Shown: piece after piece, positions 61,985 through 64,000 of the stretch
Numbering within the stretch: position 1 is the stretch's first letter
Layout: each line of letters begins with the position of its first letter
Origin: Lachnospiraceae bacterium
GTDB lineage: Bacteria > Bacillota > Clostridia > Lachnospirales > Lachnospiraceae
DNA length: 64,000 bases
Reading direction: 5' to 3'
NCBI GenBank assembly: GCA_017511045.1
Contig: JAFWLM010000080.1
Span: forward strand, 1-64,000
Translations under genes and position numbers: made by a program
Notes under the pieces: model-generated
The model's input: the letters and a program-made list of their open reading frames with translations, nothing else
Told to the model about the DNA's origin: nothing
Database searches by the model: none

Positions 61985-63649
61985 CTACAGTTTTTTCATC
62001 AGGTTCGCTTTCACTGCTTGAATAAACTCTTCGGTATCTAATACTTCCGGATCCTCGATCGTCGTGATCAGGGAAAGATCCTTGGTCATTTTCCCGGCTT
62101 CGATCGTCTCGATCACAGCTGTCTCCAGTTTGGAAGCAAAGTCGCAGAGGGCCTCATTTCCATCAAGCTGTCCGCGTTTATTTAAGGCACCGGTCCATGC
62201 AAAGATCGTCGCAACTGAGTTCGTAGAGGTCTTCTCCCCGTCACGGTATTTGTAAAAGTGCCTCTGTACCGTTCCGTGAGCTGCCTCAAATTCGTATTTG
62301 CCATCCGGGGATACCAGAACAGACGTCATCATTGCAAGTGCACCGAATGCCGTTGCGACCATATCGCTCATAACATCGCCATCATAGTTCTTGCAGGCCC
62401 AGATAAAGCCGCCCTCACTCTTGATCACACGGGCAACCGCATCATCGATCAGTGTATAGAAATACTCGATTCCGGCTTTCTCAAAGGCATCTTTGTATTC
62501 TTTTTCATAGACCTCCTGGAAAACGTCCTTAAAATGATGGTCATAGATCTTGGAGATCGTATCTTTTGCAGAAAACCACAGGCTCTGCTTTGTCTCTAAC
62601 GCATAATTAAAACAGCTTCTTGCAAAACTTGTAATTGAAGAATCTAAGTTATGCTGTCCCTGAAGGATACCCGGACGGTCAAACTCTTTGATAAGCTTCC
62701 GTTCTTCTGTTCCGTCTTCCGCTGTAAAGACAAGTTCTGCCTTTCCTTTACCCGGAATACTCATTTCAGAAGCGCTGTAAAGATCTCCGTAAGCATGTCT
62801 TGCGATCGTAATTGGCTTTTTCCATGTTTTTACATAAGGATCGATGCCGTTTACCATGATCGGCGCACGGAACACCGTACCGTCTAAAATCGCCCGGATC
62901 GTTCCGTTCGGGCTCTTATACATGTCTTTCAGGTGATATTCCTCCACCCGGGCTTTATTCGGAGTGATGGTCGCGCATTTCACGCCGACTCCATATTTCT
63001 TGATCGCTTCTGCAGCATCTTTCGTGATCTGATCTGCAGTTTCATCACGCTTCTCAAGACCTAAGTCGTAATATTCCGTCTTCAGATCGATAAACGGAAG
63101 CAGGAGTTCTTCTTTGATCATCTTCCAGATCACTCGCGTCATTTCATCCCCATCCATTTCAACGATCGGCACTTTCATCTTGATCTTTTCAGAATTCAGT
63201 TTCATGTCTCCGATCATACTGAATTCAAACTGACCGTTTGCTTCGGCAGTTTTATATTTCGGAGCCGCTTCTTTTTTCTCTTCCGGCTCTTCCTCGTTTT
63301 GATATACTTCCAATCCGTCCATGATCGACTGAAGATCGACTTCCGTGATCCCGGATGCCGGAACATCATCCCCGTACATCTTGCTCTGATCCACCAGCCA
63401 GACACCGTTTTGCATCCTGGTCAGATATTTATGGTCCTGCAGCGCTTTCATAACCTTAGCTATCGTGGCCTCACTGCAGCCAAGCTCATAGGAGATCTTT
63501 TTATAGGTTCCGATAAACAGATTGGTATTTGGATCGGTATTGGTCATGATATACATGAAAATCTCAATCTGTCTGCGGTCCTTGATTCCAAGGTTTTTTA
63601 AACCTTTCATGAAATCCGTGTTTTTCATTTTGTCTTTTTTCCGTGACAT
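61985..63649 (-). CDS. icd: NADP-type isocitrate dehydrogenase fused to an N-terminal RepL-like winged-helix domain
   Basis: One frame of 554 residues starts at ATG 63649 behind GAGGG. Residues about 12-95 look like the winged helix of Firmicutes plasmid replication proteins (RepL): a [15 protein letters not shown] helix, [26 protein letters not shown] as helix-turn-helix and [10 protein letters not shown] as the wing. An acidic-basic linker (about 110-150) follows. Residues 155-554 are a complete type II (eukaryote-like) isocitrate dehydrogenase: [37 protein letters not shown] and HGTVQRH for NADP. The normal enzyme has about 400 residues. Internal start codons at residues 145 and 149 exist, with a poorly spaced GGAG before the latter. 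It is transcribed right after rnpB. Confidence 0.9.
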   Translation of the reverse strand: MSRKKDKMKNTDFMKGLKNLGIKDRRQIEIFMYIMTNTDPNTNLFIGTYKKISYELGCSEATIAKVMKALQDHKYLTRMQNGVWLVDQSKMYGDDVPASGITEVDLQSIMDGLEVYQNEEEPEEKKEAAPKYKTAEANGQFEFSMIGDMKLNSEKIKMKVPIVEMDGDEMTRVIWKMIKEELLLPFIDLKTEYYDLGLEKRDETADQITKDAAEAIKKYGVGVKCATITPNKARVEEYHLKDMYKSPNGTIRAILDGTVFRAPIMVNGIDPYVKTWKKPITIARHAYGDLYSASEMSIPGKGKAELVFTAEDGTEERKLIKEFDRPGILQGQHNLDSSITSFARSCFNYALETKQSLWFSAKDTISKIYDHHFKDVFQEVYEKEYKDAFEKAGIEYFYTLIDDAVARVIKSEGGFIWACKNYDGDVMSDMVATAFGALAMMTSVLVSPDGKYEFEAAHGTVQRHFYKYRDGEKTSTNSVATIFAWTGALNKRGQLDGNEALCDFASKLETAVIETIEAGKMTKDLSLITTIEDPEVLDTEEFIQAVKANLMKKL

Positions 63650-63676
63650 AATACCCTCACTTAAAAAATGGATTTA

Positions 63677-64000
63677 TGAGCGGGCCTGTAAGCCGGGTTC
63701 TGTTGAAAATGGTCATCTATCTTGTCTTACCGTCACCGGCAAGTTCTACGCGACCTACCCGGAAGCTCAGCGGGCCGCCTCACAGCTTCCTGTTTGGTCT
63801 TGCTTCGGATGGAGTTTACATGTGCCCTTCCTGTTACCAGCAAGGCGGTAGTCTCTTACACTGCCATTTCACCCTTACCCTTTCGGGCGGTATATTTCTG
63901 TTGCACTGGTCCTGGGATCGCTCCCGCCAGACGTTATCTGGCATCCTGCCCTGTGAAGCCCGGACTTTCCTCACCCCGAAACAAAAAGAAAAATTTGGCC
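63677..64000 (-). ncRNA. rnpB: RNase P RNA, 5' end outside window
   Basis: The minus strand contains the conserved GAGGAAAGTCCGGGCTTC near the window end, CAGTGCAACAGAAATATACCGCC, GGTAAGGGTGAAATGG and the closing AGAACCCGGCTTACAGGCC. These are the core regions of bacterial RNase P RNA, which matures tRNA 5' ends. The first stems (P1-P3, roughly 50-60 bases) lie beyond base 64000. The 3' end is near 63677, only about 27 bases from the icd start. Confidence 0.95.

Overview
The window looks like a Clostridia chromosome segment, most probably of a Lachnospiraceae-type, probably butyrate-forming anaerobe. This is inferred from gene content and layout, not from a database search. Supporting points: the clostridial neighbour set of two radical-SAM-family genes (TIGR03960 and TIGR03936 families), rng, rplU, rpmA, obgE, yhbY, nadD, yqeK and rsfS; a Firmicutes SOS box (CGAAC-N4-GTTCG) at recA; a crt-hbd pair; a 1422-residue activase-type protein of the 2-hydroxyacyl-CoA dehydratase system; RecU and a lipoteichoic-acid-synthase-type sulfatase. 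Most genes lie on the minus strand. No tRNA, rRNA, CRISPR array, prophage or insertion sequence was recognised.

Layout. 1-5597: a giant secreted repeat protein whose 3' end lies outside the window. 5822-10350: rsfS, yqeK, nadD, a 345-bp gap holding four equal 40-bp inverted-repeat elements, yhbY, obgE, rpmA, rplU. 10424-11397: a membrane-anchored protein with a sigma-region-2-like N-terminus. 11502-20643: polA, coaE, rlu, recU, two radical-SAM-family genes and rng. 20679-23598: a zinc-ribbon membrane protein diverging from an LTA-synthase-like gene, with promoters that share one -35 box. 23657-28475: a flavoprotein, an EF-G-like GTPase and recA. 28536-39470: cinA, a 256-bp cruciform-like element, pgsA, rimO, rpoZ, gmk, yicC, a class B PBP, a RodA/FtsW protein, ruvB, ruvA, tpiA. 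39606-43847: pgk, gap, hbd, crt. 43918-46018: queH, a NUDIX protein, a rhomboid-like protein. 46107-50389: the activase-type protein on the plus strand. 50461-54343: ung, a histidine kinase and response regulator, mntP. 54327-56161: rqcH on the plus strand. 56202-61248: modC, modB, modA, moaC, moaA, mobB. 61262-64000: a methyltransferase, an isocitrate dehydrogenase with an extra DNA-binding-like N-terminal domain, and RNase P RNA cut by the window edge.

Functionally the window combines ribosome assembly and RNA processing, DNA repair, cell-wall synthesis, central carbon metabolism (tpiA, pgk, gap, icd, crt, hbd) and molybdate uptake with cofactor synthesis. The observations I find most unusual are: (1) isocitrate dehydrogenase fused behind a RepL-like winged helix; (2) four palindromic elements of identical 40-bp length between nadD and yhbY; (3) a 256-bp imperfect palindrome carrying two further hairpins between pgsA and cinA; (4) divergent promoters that overlap or share a -35 hexamer; and (5) several genes whose -10 box lies only 7-9 nt before the start codon with no Shine-Dalgarno sequence, which suggests leaderless mRNAs.
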